Part shown: positions 9,193 through 18,300 of the stretch, in pieces | Layout: the number at the start of each line of letters is the position of its first letter | Numbering within the stretch: the first letter of the stretch is position 1 | NCBI GenBank assembly: GCA_963732335.1 | Contig: CAVSZO010000006.1 | Coordinates: forward strand, 124,001 to 188,000 | DNA from: Desertimonas sp963732335 | GTDB lineage: Bacteria; Actinomycetota; Acidimicrobiia; Acidimicrobiales; Ilumatobacteraceae | Direction of reading: 5' to 3' | Length of the DNA stretch: 64,000 bases | Translations under genes and position numbers: made by a program | The notes under the pieces: model-generated | Seen by the model: only the letters and a program-made list of their open reading frames with translations | The model's database searches: none | Told to the model about the DNA's origin: nothing

Positions 9193-10028
9193 TGGCCATC
9201 ACCGAGTCCCACGTCGCGTCACCCGACGCTGGCAGCGACGTCGCCGCGAAGATCGCCGCCGCCACCCTTGGCGCCGCCGTGCTCGGGCCGCCAACGTTCG
9301 ACGACATCGCCGACGAGCGCGCCCACCGCAAGGCCAAGCTCGCCGGCGCCCTACGCATCTTCGGCCGGTTCGGCTTCGCCGAAGGCGTCGCCGGGCACAT
9401 CACCGTGCGCGATCCCGAGCGCCCCGACCACTTCTGGGTCAACCCGTTCGGCAAGAGCTTCCGGCAGATGCGGGCGAGCGATCTCCTCCTCGTCAACCAC
9501 CAGGGCGAGGTCGTCGAAGGCAACGCCCCGGTGAACCGGGCGGCGTTCGTGATCCACTCGGCGATCCACCAAGCCCGCCCCGACGTCGTCGCCGCGGCGC
9601 ACTCGCACTCCGTGCACGGCAAGGCGTTCAGCTCGCTCGGCATCCCGCTCGACCCACTGACCCAGGACGCGTGCATCTTCTACGAGGACCACACCGTGAT
9701 CACCGCTCAGGGCGGGGCGGTGGTGTTCGACGTCGACGCCGGCAAGGAACTGGCCGCTGCCTTCCCCACCGGAAAGGCGGCGATCCACCAGAACCACGGG
9801 CTGTTCACCGTCGGGGAGACGGTCGACGAAGCGGCGTTCTGGTTCATCTCGATGGAGCGCTCGTGCCAGGCGCAACTGCTGGCGATGGCAGCGGGCGAGC
9901 CGAACAAGATCAACCACGAGTACGCCACCTACACACGCGAGCAGACCGGGTTCCCGCTGGCCGGCTGGTTCAGCTTCCAGCCGCTGTGGCAGGACATCTG
10001 CGCTTCGGATCCAGAGCTGTTCGACTGA
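9192..10028 (+). CDS. Class II aldolase/adducin family protein
   Basis: Zinc-dependent aldolase-fold enzyme of 278 aa, of the kind acting on fuculose- or ribulose-phosphate-like compounds, though many members have other roles. The N-terminal helix LRIFGRFGFAEGVAGHITVRD is typical. Metal ligands are visible as the HxH of AHSHSVHG near residue 138 and the late His in HQNHGLF near 200. The start ATG overlaps the preceding stop by one base. Residues 1-35 are an extension without clear similarity. The C-terminal FPLAGWFSFQPLWQ resembles class II aldolases of actinobacteria annotated without substrate. The gene is intact. Confidence 0.85.
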   Translation: MAITESHVASPDAGSDVAAKIAAATLGAAVLGPPTFDDIADERAHRKAKLAGALRIFGRFGFAEGVAGHITVRDPERPDHFWVNPFGKSFRQMRASDLLLVNHQGEVVEGNAPVNRAAFVIHSAIHQARPDVVAAAHSHSVHGKAFSSLGIPLDPLTQDACIFYEDHTVITAQGGAVVFDVDAGKELAAAFPTGKAAIHQNHGLFTVGETVDEAAFWFISMERSCQAQLLAMAAGEPNKINHEYATYTREQTGFPLAGWFSFQPLWQDICASDPELFD

Positions 10029-10041
10029 CTTCTGCTCGACG

Positions 10042-10950
10042 GTGAGCGCCCCCACGGCCCCACCGGCATCCCGGCTCCGGCCGGTTCAGCAGTACCTGGA
10101 CACCGCGGCACCCGAGCCGCTGTTCGTGCTCTCGGCGATCGCCCAGTACACGGGCGCGACGATCGCCATGCTGCTGTTCGACGAGGTCGCCCCGCAGACC
10201 GTGGCGTGGCTACGTGTCGCCGGCGCCGCCGCCGTGCTGATCCTCGTGTCGCCGGGGGCACTGCGTCACTGGACGCGGCCGCAACTCGTCGCCGCCGCCG
10301 TGTTCGGCATCGCCACGGCGTTGATGAACACGTTCTTCTTCATGGGCCTCGCCCGCACCGACCTCGGCAAGAGCGTCGCCATCGAGTTCATCGGCCCGAT
10401 CGCCGTCGCCGCGGCGATGACCCGCACGGGCCGCAACGCCGCCGCCCTGGCCCTTGCTGCGAGCGGCGTCGTCGTGCTCGGCGGCCTCGAGATCGGCGAC
10501 AACACGGTGGGGCTGCTGTGGATCCTCGCTGCCTCGGCGATGTGGGCGCTGTACATCGTCGTCGGCTCGCGGGTCGCCCAGATCGGTCGCGGCGTCGCCG
10601 GTCTCGGCATCGGTCTGGCGATCGGGGCGGTGGTCCTCACGCCGATCGGCGCGCCCGGCAGCGGCGACGTCTTCACGACGCCCCGGCTGCTCGCCGGGTG
10701 CGTGCTGGTCGGGGTGTTCTCCAACGCCATCGGCTATGGCATCGACCAGCACGTGCTGCGGCGCATCCCGGTACGGCGGTTCTCGGTGCTCCTCGCCCTA
10801 CTGCCGGTGACGGCCGTGGTATTCGGCTGGATCGGCCTCGATCAGGTGCCGTCGGGCATCGAGTTCGCCGGCATCGCCCTCGTCCTCGCCGGCGTCGTGC
10901 TCCAGGAGCGCGACGAACTCCCGGCGCCGGCGGAGGCCGACGCCCCGTGA
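10042..10950 (+). CDS. EamA/RhtA-type DMT-family exporter
   Basis: Drug/metabolite-superfamily inner-membrane exporter of 302 aa with about ten membrane spans in two EamA repeats. The second half shows GLLWILAASAMWALYIVVGSR and VLLALLPVTAVVFGWI, stretches typical of RhtA-like threonine/homoserine or general metabolite exporters. GTG 10042 lies 13 bases after the aldolase stop. Intact. The substrate cannot be told from sequence. It faces the moeB-like gene, and a repeat element fills the convergent gap. Confidence 0.85.
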   Translation: MSAPTAPPASRLRPVQQYLDTAAPEPLFVLSAIAQYTGATIAMLLFDEVAPQTVAWLRVAGAAAVLILVSPGALRHWTRPQLVAAAVFGIATALMNTFFFMGLARTDLGKSVAIEFIGPIAVAAAMTRTGRNAAALALAASGVVVLGGLEIGDNTVGLLWILAASAMWALYIVVGSRVAQIGRGVAGLGIGLAIGAVVLTPIGAPGSGDVFTTPRLLAGCVLVGVFSNAIGYGIDQHVLRRIPVRRFSVLLALLPVTAVVFGWIGLDQVPSGIEFAGIALVLAGVVLQERDELPAPAEADAP

Positions 10951-10956
10951 CGCCCT

Positions 10957-11036
10957 CCATCTGGGGAAGATCCGTGCCAATCGAGCTTCTGGGGAAGATC
11001 CGTGTCAGACGCTGAAACGAAACTTCCCCGGATCGT
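10957..11036 (+). repeat. Intergenic repeat family A, copy 1 (motif-motif-inverted motif)
   Basis: The gap between the convergent exporter and moeB-like genes holds CTGGGGAAGATCCGTG, then after 14 bases the same motif again (TCTGGGGAAGATCCGTG), then after about 20 bases the inverted form CTTCCCCGGATC. A homologous copy in reverse orientation lies at 27487-27567. Two alternative hairpins can form, pairing either direct copy with the inverted one. Confidence 0.8.
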
Positions 11037-11044
11037 GGGCGCGG

Positions 11045-12212
11045 TCAGTGATCGGCGAGCCAGGGGGCGCAGAGGCCGTCGAGATCGCGGACCTCGATGC
11101 GGTCGCGGTTCTCGTACGTCACCGGGTTGGCAGGATCCGGCTTGAGGTTGAACGTGCGGAACGACATGTCGGTCGTGTCGATCGACAGGATCCGCCCGAT
11201 CAGTGGCTCGCCGATGCCGAGCAGGACCTTGATCGCCTCCAGCGCCTGGATCGACCCGACGATGCCGGGCAGCACGCCGAGCACGCCGGCCTCGGCGCAG
11301 CTCGGGGCCAGTTCGGCGGGCGGCGGCTCGGGCACCATGTCGCGGTAGGTCGGGCCCTGCAGCGGGTGGAACACGCTGACCATCCCCTCGAAGCGGAAGA
11401 TCGAGCCGTGGACGACCGGGATGCCGAGCTTCACGCTGGCGTCATTGAGCAGGTAGCGCGACGGGAAGTTGTCGGCACCGTCGACGATGACGTCGTAGCC
11501 GGCGATGATGTCGAGGATGTTGTCGGCGGACAGCCGGGTGTCGTAGGTGACGACGTCGACGTCTGGGTTGAGCGACACGATCGTCTTCTTCGCCGAGTCG
11601 ACCTTGCGGTCCCCGACGCGGTCGAGGTTGTGGAGAATCTGCCGCTGCAGGTTGGAGGCGTCGACCTCGTCCATGTCGACGATGCCGATCGTGCCGACGC
11701 CGGCGGCGGCGAGGTACAGCGCCGCCGGTGAGCCGAGCCCGCCGGCGCCGAGCAGCAGGACCTTCGAGGCCAACAGCTTCGCCTGACCCTCGGTACCCGA
11801 CCTCGGGCAGGAGGAGGTGGCGCATGTAGCGGACCTTCTGGTCGGCACTGAGCGTCACCGGCGTGCTCCACGGACGGCCCTCGTCCTTCCACCGCCCGAA
11901 CCCGCCGATCATCGAGACGACGTCGGTGTAGCCGAGCTCCTGCAACGTGCGGGCAGCAAACGCCGAGCGAACCCCGCCGGCGCAGTACACGACCAGCGGC
12001 TTGTCCTTGTCCGCGAGCCTGCTCTCGACCTGTGACTCGAGGTGACCGCGGGGGATGTGGACCGCGCCCTCGAGGGCGCCAGCGTCGTACTCGTCGGGCT
12101 CGCGAACGTCGAGCACGGCGGCGCCCTCGGCGATCGACGAGGCCGCACCCTCGGGGTCGACTTCGCGGATCTCGGCTTTGGCGGCGGCAAGGAGATCTCG
12201 GAACGTGGCCAT
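11045..12212 (-). CDS. Rhodanese-ThiF/MoeB fusion: sulfur-carrier adenylyltransferase/sulfurtransferase, one frameshift
   Basis: Activates the C-terminal glycine of ThiS/MoaD-like sulfur carriers and loads sulfur for thiamine, molybdopterin or similar cofactors. Residues about 1-115 form a rhodanese domain with active-site loop YCAGGVRSA; about 125-385 form the E1-like domain with GAGGLGSPAALYLAAAGVG (ATP site), LQRQ, and GADNFPSRYLLND. The cysteine in PSCAEAGVLG is kept; the usual zinc CxxC is replaced by TYRDMVPEPPP, as in mycobacterial MoeZ. The rhodanese is first here, whereas in MoeZ it is last. Frame breaks near nt 11795 (LLPEVG to TEGQAKLLASKVL). ATG 12212. Confidence 0.82.
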
Positions 12213-12222
12213 GACCTAAACC

Positions 12223-12604
12223 CTACCTGTCTGGTCGGGATTCCGGCGGTCCGTCCCGGATCTGGAGCATCCACGGCCGTCCGGGCTGCCGCTTCCAGAG
12301 CCAAGACTCTCGAACCGCACCGACAGGGATCGGTCCGTAGACGTGCGGGAACTGCTCGCTCACGCACCGCCTTCCGGGCGACTCATCGACGACCGGTGCA
12401 CCTACCGCGTCTCCGTCGATCACGAGCAGCACCAGCTCGTCGACGTCGGCGTAGTAGCGGTTGACCACGTCCTCCACCTGCCACTCGTAGGAAGCGTGGA
12501 TGAACCCCTCCTCGACCAGTGTCCGGCCGCGGGTGGACGTCGTGTACGTGCCGGTGCGTTGCGCTGCGCTCCCAGTCGGCGGGCAGCGCCGCGTGATAGA
12601 TCAT
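12223..12604 (-). CDS. DUF952 family protein, one frameshift
   Basis: Small cytoplasmic protein of about 126 aa matching DUF952: opening MIYHAALPADWERS, then (next frame, after a break near nt 12560) EEGFIHASYEWQVEDVVN, a LVLLVIDGDAVGA strand and the diagnostic EQFPHVYGPIPVGAV. The biochemical role of the family is unknown. Its ATG overlaps the stop of the sirtuin gene by 4 bases, so the two are translationally coupled. The stop lies 11 bases before the start of the rhodanese-ThiF gene, giving a three-gene leftward unit. Confidence 0.75.
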
Positions 12605-13372
12605 GCCTCAGCCTCCATCGCCGCGGCGACGACGGCCGGGAGCAGCTCGGAGATCGGACCGCGCAGCACGGCGCCAGCCAGCGTGTCCATCTCCGTCGGG
12701 CCGGCGTTGATGATCGCCACGTTGGCTCCGGCGGCGGCCGCCACCGGCACGCAACTCGCCGCCGGATAGACGCTGAGCGTCGAACCAACGGCGAGGAGGA
12801 CATCGCACGACCGGCTCACCGCCATCGCCCGGTCGATCACCTCCGGCACGAGCGCCTGGCCGAACGAGATCGTGTCGCTCTTGAGGATGCCACCGCACAC
12901 CTGACACGGCGGGATCCTCCTCCCCAACGCGCACCCGGTCGAGCGTCTCTGCCATCGGTCGCCGGTCGCCGCACGTCAGGCAACGGGTCCACCAGGCGGT
13001 TCCGTGGACCTCGATCACCAGCTCGGGATCAGTGCCAGCCTTCTGGTGCAGCTCGTCGATGTTCTGGGTGACGACGCCGTGCAGCTTGCCGGCTCGCTGG
13101 ATGTCGACGATCGCCCGGTGACCGGCATTGGGCTGCGCCGACCACAGCTGCGAATCGGCACGCGTCCTCCACGCCATCCGGCGAACGTCTGGGTCGGCGA
13201 GGTAGTGCTGCAACGTCGACGTCTTCTCCGCTGTCGGGTTCTTCGTCCACACGCCCTGCGGCCCGCGGAAGTCGGGGATCCCCGAGTCCGTCGAGATCCC
13301 CGCCCCAGTGAGCACGGTCACCCGTTCGGCCGCGGCGATCCACCCGCCGACGAGATCGACGTCAGACGACAT
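12601..13372 (-). CDS. Sir2-family NAD-dependent protein deacylase, one frameshift
   Basis: Sirtuin removing acyl groups from lysines using NAD. Motifs: TVLTGAGISTDSGIPDFRG near residue 20 (NAD site), VVTQNIDELH near 105, catalytic His in EVHGTAW near 124, zinc cysteines CLTCGD and CQVCGG, then AVGSTLSVYP and INAGPTEMD. The frame breaks near nt 12915 between the two zinc CxxC pairs (VGEEDP to IPPCQVCGG). Total about 257 aa, normal for class III/U sirtuins. ATG 13372. A possible role in reversing lysine acylation of acyl-CoA-handling enzymes is inference from the family. Confidence 0.85.
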
Positions 13373-13470
13373 CTCCGCAGTCTGCCTTCCGCTTCGCCCC
13401 GCAGCGCGCGCCCAGGGGAGAGGAGAACGACCTGACATCCTCCGACGCCGCACCTGCCAGAAGGTGACCG

Positions 13471-14095
13471 ATGGAGACCCTCGAGACCTTGCCCATCCCT
13501 GCGCCCGGCGAGGCGCAGCTCCGTGCACGTCGTCGCGATCACGCCGTGGATCGACCCGGTGGTCGATCAGCGCGGCCATGACCCACGCTCCAGCTATGTC
13601 GAGCGGTTCTGGCTCGGCACCCTCGGTCCGACCGCCACCTGGCTCGTCCGTCGTCTCGTCGCCGGATTCGATGCTCAACCCGATGGCTACGAGCTCGACT
13701 TGGCGACGACCGCCCAGATACTCGGGCTGAGCTACTCGAAGGGGGCGTCCAGCGCCTTCAGCAAGGCGTTCAGTCGGTGCATCATGTTCGGGCTCGCCCA
13801 TCAGCGGTCCGACGGCTACGCCGTACGCCGCATGCTCCCCGACGTCGCCCGTCGCCACCTGTCGCGCATGCCGGACCTCCTCCAGCAGGAACACGAGCGC
13901 TGGCTCGAGGCGGCCCGTGGTCACCGTCTCGAGGTGCTGCAACGGGCCCGCTCGCTCGCCGCCGCGATGCTCGACGCCGGCGACGATGCCGAGTTGATCG
14001 AACCCCAGCTGGTGGCTGTCGGGGTCCCCGACACCACAGCTGCGGAGGCGGTCGAACTGCTCCGCGTCAGCTGCACCGACGACCTCGCCGTGTGA
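13471..14095 (+). CDS. Conserved hypothetical protein, possible winged-helix DNA-binding fold, one frameshift
   Basis: About 208 aa. The part from 13523 is one clean frame (HVVAITPWIDPVVDQRGHDPRS, SYVERFWLGTLGPTATWLVRRL). Upstream in the next frame ATG 13471 gives METLETLPIPAPGEAQLR after an AAGGTG ribosome site, and joining them near nt 13520 makes a natural N-terminus. Residues 60-115 (ATTAQILGLSYSKGASSAFSKAF) look like a helix-turn-helix of a plasmid- or chromosome-encoded DNA-binding protein; that is inference. The C-terminus ends in an Ala/Leu-rich helix. Function unassigned. Confidence 0.6.
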
Positions 14096-14553
14096 TTGCT
14101 CGTGAAGGTCCAGCGCACACAGTGGGCGACAGCCGCATGTCCGTGGTGACGAAGTCCCGACTGATCGAACACGTTTCAGGCTGTTGCAAAATGATGCACG
14201 GGATGCATGGTCATTCACCGTGCTGCACGTTCATGCACCGCCCCTGGCGGTCGAGCTGGCCTGCCGTCAGATTGGTGAGTTCACGCAGCGGGTTTCTGTC
14301 GACTCAGCTCACCAAAGACGATGCCGCCGGCGCCGTGGGCTGGACGCTATGCATGTCCATCCAGCAACCTCGGTTTCGCAACAGCCTGGTTTCGGCTTGC
14401 TGGGTCAGGACTTCCTGGCGGGCTGCGCGAAGTCCCGACAAATCGCGTCATTTCAAAGCCGCATAGTGTCTCGGCGCCAGCAAAGTGCGACGTCGACAGT
14501 TCGGCGTGGATCTGCCCGATCCGGCCGCATCCGAGCATGGCGATACCAAGACG
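14096..14553. other. Gene-free stretch with nested repeats
   Basis: No supportable gene is seen in these 458 bases, which are poorer in GC and lack the codon bias of the neighbours. CGAAGTCCCGAC occurs directly repeated at 14150-14161 and 14428-14439. Inside this pair, CAGGCTGTTGC (14177-14187) and its exact reverse complement GCAACAGCCTG (14378-14388) face each other. The interval also has clustered TGCAC/TGCAT words (14194-14240). This could be a decayed small mobile element or a structured RNA, but neither is shown. Confidence 0.45.
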
Positions 14554-16413
14554 TCACACACCCCTCCGTTGCAGCTTCTTCGCCTCATCGAGCGCCTGGC
14601 GGGCCCGTTGGATCGACGGACGATCCGACGTCTCTGGCACGCCCACCTCCCACCACGCACCGCCCTCGGTCCACGCGTGTGGATCGGTCTCGATGACGAT
14701 GACGGTCGTTCGGTCGGTCGTCCGCGCCCAGGTGAAGGCCTCGGCGAGCTCGTCGATGGTGGCGACCTTGCGCGCTTCGCATCCCATCGCCATGGCGTGA
14801 GCGGCGAAGTCGACCACTACCTTGCCGCCGGGCGCGCGCACGTCCCGCAACAGGTTGTTGAACGGCTCGCCGCCCTGGCTGACCTGCAACCGGTCGATGA
14901 CCGCGTAGCCGCCGTTGTCGCAGAGGACGACGATCATCTTGTGACCCGACAGCACCGACGAGTAGAGGTCGCTGTTGAGCATCAGGTACGACCCGTCGCC
15001 GACGAACACGATGGTCTCGCCCTCGGGTGCGAGCGCGGCGCGGGCCATCGCCGCTCCCCAGCCTCCGGACAGCTCGTAGCCCATGCACGAGAACCCGTAC
15101 TCGCAGTCGAACGTCATGACGCCGTGCGACCGCCATCCGTTGTTGAGCTCGCCGGGGAATCCGCCAGAAGCCGTCAGGGCGTAGTCGTGCTCCGTCGCCC
15201 GGTCGCAGATCGTCCGCACGACCTGGGCGTACGTCGGCAGGCCGTCGTGCGGCTCGGCGAGGCGATCGAGGTAGTCCCACAACGTGGCCACCTCGGGGCC
15301 GATCCGCGCCGTCCACGCCTCCGGAGCACGCCAGTCGGCGAGCACGGCGTCGAGTTCGGTGAGGGCGTGACGGGCGTCGCCGATGACCGGTAGCGACCGA
15401 TGCTTGTGGGCGTCGAACCGCGCCGCATTGACGTTGACGAATCGCACCTCGGGGTTCTGGAACACCGACCACGAACCCGTGGCGAAGTCGCCGAGGCGGG
15501 TGCCGATGGCGAGCACGACGTCGGCTTCGGCGGCGAGGCGGTTGGCGCCATCGGCGCCGACGACGCCAATCGGCCCGGCGTAGCAGGGATCGTCGTGGGT
15601 CAGTGTCGACTTGCCGGCGACCGTCTCGACGACGGGGATCCCGTGGCGGGCGGCGAACGACGCCAGGGCCTCCTCGGCGAGCGAATAGTGCACCCCTCCC
15701 CCGGCGACGATCAACGGGCGGTGCGACTCGCGGAGCGTGACGACGGCGGTGGCGACCTGGGTGGCGTCAGGTCGCGGCCGGACGATCTCGTGGACGACCG
15801 GCTCGAACAGGCGCAGCGGGAAGTCGTAGGCCTCGGCCTGGACGTCCTGGGGCAGGGCGATGAACGCCGGCCCGCACTCCGCCGGGTCGAGCATCACGGC
15901 CAGGGCCTGGGGCAACGATTGGATGACCTGTTCCGGCCGGGCGATCCGATCCCAGTAGCGCACGACGGCGCGGAAGGCGTCGTTTGCCGTCGTCGACGGG
16001 CAGCCGAAGTGCTCGACCTGCTGCAGCACCGGGTCGGGCAGGCGGCTCTGGAACGTGTCGCCCGAGAGCAGCAGTACCGGCAGACGGTTGGCCATCGCCA
16101 CCCCGGCGGCGGTGACGAGGTTGAGGGCGCCGGGGCCGATCGACGTGGTCACCACCATCAGCTGGCGGCGGCGCATCGCCTTGGCATAGGCGATCGCGGC
16201 GAGCGCCATACCCTGCTCGTTCTGGCCTCGCCACGTCGGTAGCTCGTCTCGGGCGTCGTGCAGCGCCGGGCCGAGGCATGTGACGTTGCCGTGCCCGAAG
16301 ATGGCGAAGACACCGGGGATCAGCGGCTCGTCCCGACCGTCGATCACGGTGCGTTGCACGGTGAGGTAGCGGACGATCGCCTCCGCCGTCGTCAGCCGGA
16401 TCGTCGCGCTCAC
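14554..16413 (-). CDS. iolD: 3D-(3,5/4)-trihydroxycyclohexane-1,2-dione hydrolase (IolD)
   Basis: Thiamine-diphosphate enzyme that opens the ring of trihydroxycyclohexanedione to 5-deoxy-glucuronate in myo-inositol breakdown. Intact at 619 aa. The TPP-activating Glu lies in RGQNEQGMAL near residue 66; the TPP/Mg site is GDGSYLMLNSDLYSS near 468; ASGGFPGELNNGW and FDCEYGFSCMGYE are IolD-specific, and the ending lacks acetolactate-synthase features. ATG 16413; 88 bases separate it from iolB upstream. Last gene of the leftward inositol operon. The related acetolactate synthase family was considered, but neighbours iolB and iolC settle the assignment. Confidence 0.95.
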   Translation of the reverse strand: MSATIRLTTAEAIVRYLTVQRTVIDGRDEPLIPGVFAIFGHGNVTCLGPALHDARDELPTWRGQNEQGMALAAIAYAKAMRRRQLMVVTTSIGPGALNLVTAAGVAMANRLPVLLLSGDTFQSRLPDPVLQQVEHFGCPSTTANDAFRAVVRYWDRIARPEQVIQSLPQALAVMLDPAECGPAFIALPQDVQAEAYDFPLRLFEPVVHEIVRPRPDATQVATAVVTLRESHRPLIVAGGGVHYSLAEEALASFAARHGIPVVETVAGKSTLTHDDPCYAGPIGVVGADGANRLAAEADVVLAIGTRLGDFATGSWSVFQNPEVRFVNVNAARFDAHKHRSLPVIGDARHALTELDAVLADWRAPEAWTARIGPEVATLWDYLDRLAEPHDGLPTYAQVVRTICDRATEHDYALTASGGFPGELNNGWRSHGVMTFDCEYGFSCMGYELSGGWGAAMARAALAPEGETIVFVGDGSYLMLNSDLYSSVLSGHKMIVVLCDNGGYAVIDRLQVSQGGEPFNNLLRDVRAPGGKVVVDFAAHAMAMGCEARKVATIDELAEAFTWARTTDRTTVIVIETDPHAWTEGGAWWEVGVPETSDRPSIQRARQALDEAKKLQRRGV

Positions 16414-16501
16414 CGGGTCACCCTCCTCCGCTGCGAGCGACGAGGCGCCAGCCGAGGAGCGGCCACAAACGGCCTGCGTGGCCGGGGAACGCAGTGAGCG
16501 T

Positions 16502-17389
16502 TCATTGGACTGCTCCTGTCATGGGGACTCGGGGATCGGCGGCCATGCCGTCCCAGCTCGGGCGCACCCAATGATGGGCGGGGTCGTCGCAGAACGCCAT
16601 GGAGCGCTCGCCACCCGGACCGGCGAGGACGTTGAGGTAGTACAGCGGGTAGCCGGGGGCAGCCGCGCAGGGACCGTGATAGCCGCGCTTGATCAAGAAG
16701 ATGTCCTCGTCGCCAATCGTGACGGTGGCGTCGACATCGCCGTCGGGCGTGTACGTGCGGTGCAGGGCGAAGCCGTCTGGCGCGTAGTCGGTGGTGCCGG
16801 CATGGCCGATGCGGAAGTAATAGATCTCCTCGTTGTTGACCGGGCACTCCGGGCTGTCGTCGTGGCGGTGCGGGGGGTAGCTCGACCAGTTGCCGTCGGG
16901 GGTGAGCAGCTCCACACACATCAGCTTGTCGGCACCGTCGAACGCTTCTGGAGACATGAAGTTGGTGACCTGCCGGGTCGCCGGACCGGCGCCGCGGATC
17001 TCCACGGCTACGTCACCGGCGGGAACGCACGCCGGGTCGAACCGACGCGCCGCTCTGGCGGAAGGCATCGCCACCTCGACGCCGCTGGCGCTGGAGAGCC
17101 GGAACTCTGCGTCGATCGGCAAGTACGCCCAATCGCTCACCGCGGAGAACACGGTTGACCGTCCGTCCAGCTCGAAGTGGCGTCCTTCGACGTCGACGAC
17201 GACAGACCCCCCGGACAGAGGCAACACGGCCATCTCGGTGTCGCCGGTGACGAGTTCATAGACCCCGCCAGGGGCGATCGGCAGGATACGCAGGCCGCAG
17301 TAGGTCCAGCCGGCGGTCTCTGGCGTGACCTCGGCGATGGCGCCGCCGAGATGCCACGGGTGCCGCGCCGAAGCGGATTTGGTCGTCAT
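16502..17389 (-). CDS. iolB: 5-deoxy-glucuronate isomerase (IolB)
   Basis: Converts 5-deoxy-D-glucuronate to 5-dehydro-2-deoxy-gluconate, the step after IolD. 295 aa, intact, bicupin. Diagnostic stretches are WTYCGLRI near residue 28, NWSSYPPHRHDD near 168 (metal-binding histidines), NNEEIYYFRIG near 184 with the Glu ligand, RGYHGPCAAAPGYPLYYLN near 236 and AHHWVRPSW. ATG 17389 overlaps the upstream aldolase stop by 4 bases (ATGA). Length normal for the family. No frame break. Confidence 0.95.
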   Translation of the reverse strand: MTTKSASARHPWHLGGAIAEVTPETAGWTYCGLRILPIAPGGVYELVTGDTEMAVLPLSGGSVVVDVEGRHFELDGRSTVFSAVSDWAYLPIDAEFRLSSASGVEVAMPSARAARRFDPACVPAGDVAVEIRGAGPATRQVTNFMSPEAFDGADKLMCVELLTPDGNWSSYPPHRHDDSPECPVNNEEIYYFRIGHAGTTDYAPDGFALHRTYTPDGDVDATVTIGDEDIFLIKRGYHGPCAAAPGYPLYYLNVLAGPGGERSMAFCDDPAHHWVRPSWDGMAADPRVPMTGAVQ

Positions 17390-18300
17390 CGACCACCCCG
17401 GTTGGCGACGGCTTTGGTGACCAGTTCGGCAGCACGACCGACGGCGGCCTCGACGTCGCCGTCCGGTGGATAGAGCAATGCCCGGCCGATCACGAGCCCG
17501 CGCACCGTCGGTCGCGCCAGCGCCTGTTCCCACGAGGCGAACGTGACGTCCGGATCGGGTCCCGGGGATCCGCCGAGGATGAGCAGTGGCTGGGTGGTCG
17601 CCGCGGCGACGGTGGCGATGTCGGCCGTCGCCTGGATCTTCAGCCACGTGTACGCCGACGATCCGCCGAGGGCGGCGCACACACCGACGGCTTTGAGCAG
17701 CGCTTCCGGGTCGTGGTTCCACACGGCCCGACCATTGTCGTCCTTGGTGTACGGGATCGGCTCGACCATCGCCATCATCCGCCGGTCGTTGAGCGCACCG
17801 ACGGCAGCGGCGCAGGCGGCCAGCGTCGGCACCGTGCCCCGGTCTTCGGGGTCGATACGCAACAGCATCTTTCCGGCGTCGAGGTTGGCGGCGACGAGGT
17901 GGTCGGCGTCGTAGGCGGTGAAGCGGTCGTCGATCTCCCACCGGGTGCCGGCGAGCCCACCGCGGTTCATCGTCCCGACGGCGACCTTGCCGTCGAGGGC
18001 ACCGAGAATGATGAGGTCCTCGAGGATGTCGGAACTGCCGAGGACGCCGTCGACGCGCGGGTTGTCGAGGGCGATGAGTAGCCGCTCCAGCATCGTCCGG
18101 CGGTTGACCATCGCCCGTGGCTGTCCGGGCACGCCGATCATCCCTCGCGCAGTGTGGTCGGCGGCAACGATGAACAGTCCTCCGTCGAGCGTGAGTTGCT
18201 GGCGCCGCGGACGGCCGGCCAGCGCCTTGGCGATGCGCTCCGGAGCATCGACGCGCACGTCGGTGAGGGCGGCAAACTCGTCGTCGGCGAGCCGGCTCAC
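17386..18300 (-). CDS. Cgl0159-type (beta/alpha)8 aldolase of inositol catabolism
   Basis: 304-residue TIM-barrel protein of the Cgl0159 family, which in actinobacteria sits within inositol clusters in the place of the IolJ aldolase; it probably cleaves 2-deoxy-5-keto-gluconate-6-phosphate, an inference from family and context. Key stretches are FIVAADHTARGMIGV near residue 43, DGVLGSSDILEDLI near 84, AVGTMNRGGLAG, MAMVEPIPY (a strand end with acid), and LLILGGSPG near the end of the barrel. GTG 18300 overlaps the iolC stop (GTGA) and its own stop overlaps iolB. Intact. Confidence 0.88.
   Translation of the reverse strand: MSRLADDEFAALTDVRVDAPERIAKALAGRPRRQQLTLDGGLFIVAADHTARGMIGVPGQPRAMVNRRTMLERLLIALDNPRVDGVLGSSDILEDLIILGALDGKVAVGTMNRGGLAGTRWEIDDRFTAYDADHLVAANLDAGKMLLRIDPEDRGTVPTLAACAAAVGALNDRRMMAMVEPIPYTKDDNGRAVWNHDPEALLKAVGVCAALGGSSAYTWLKIQATADIATVAAATTQPLLILGGSPGPDPDVTFASWEQALARPTVRGLVIGRALLYPPDGDVEAAVGRAAELVTKAVANRGGR

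Noticed and set aside
10957..11036. Small coding gene running from the exporter end
   Set aside because: The short frame across this region is interrupted and the DNA is instead a repeat conserved at 27.5 kb.
12608..14218. Long open frame on the minus strand covering the sirtuin and the gene to its right
   Set aside because: Only its sirtuin portion has real protein motifs; the rest is antisense to the hypothetical gene at 13471-14095 and has the His/Asp/Arg-rich composition of a shadow frame in GC-rich DNA.
14096..14553. tRNA or small-RNA gene in the intergenic gap
   Set aside because: No cloverleaf, no TTCGANTC-type T-arm and no promoter/terminator pair could be made out.
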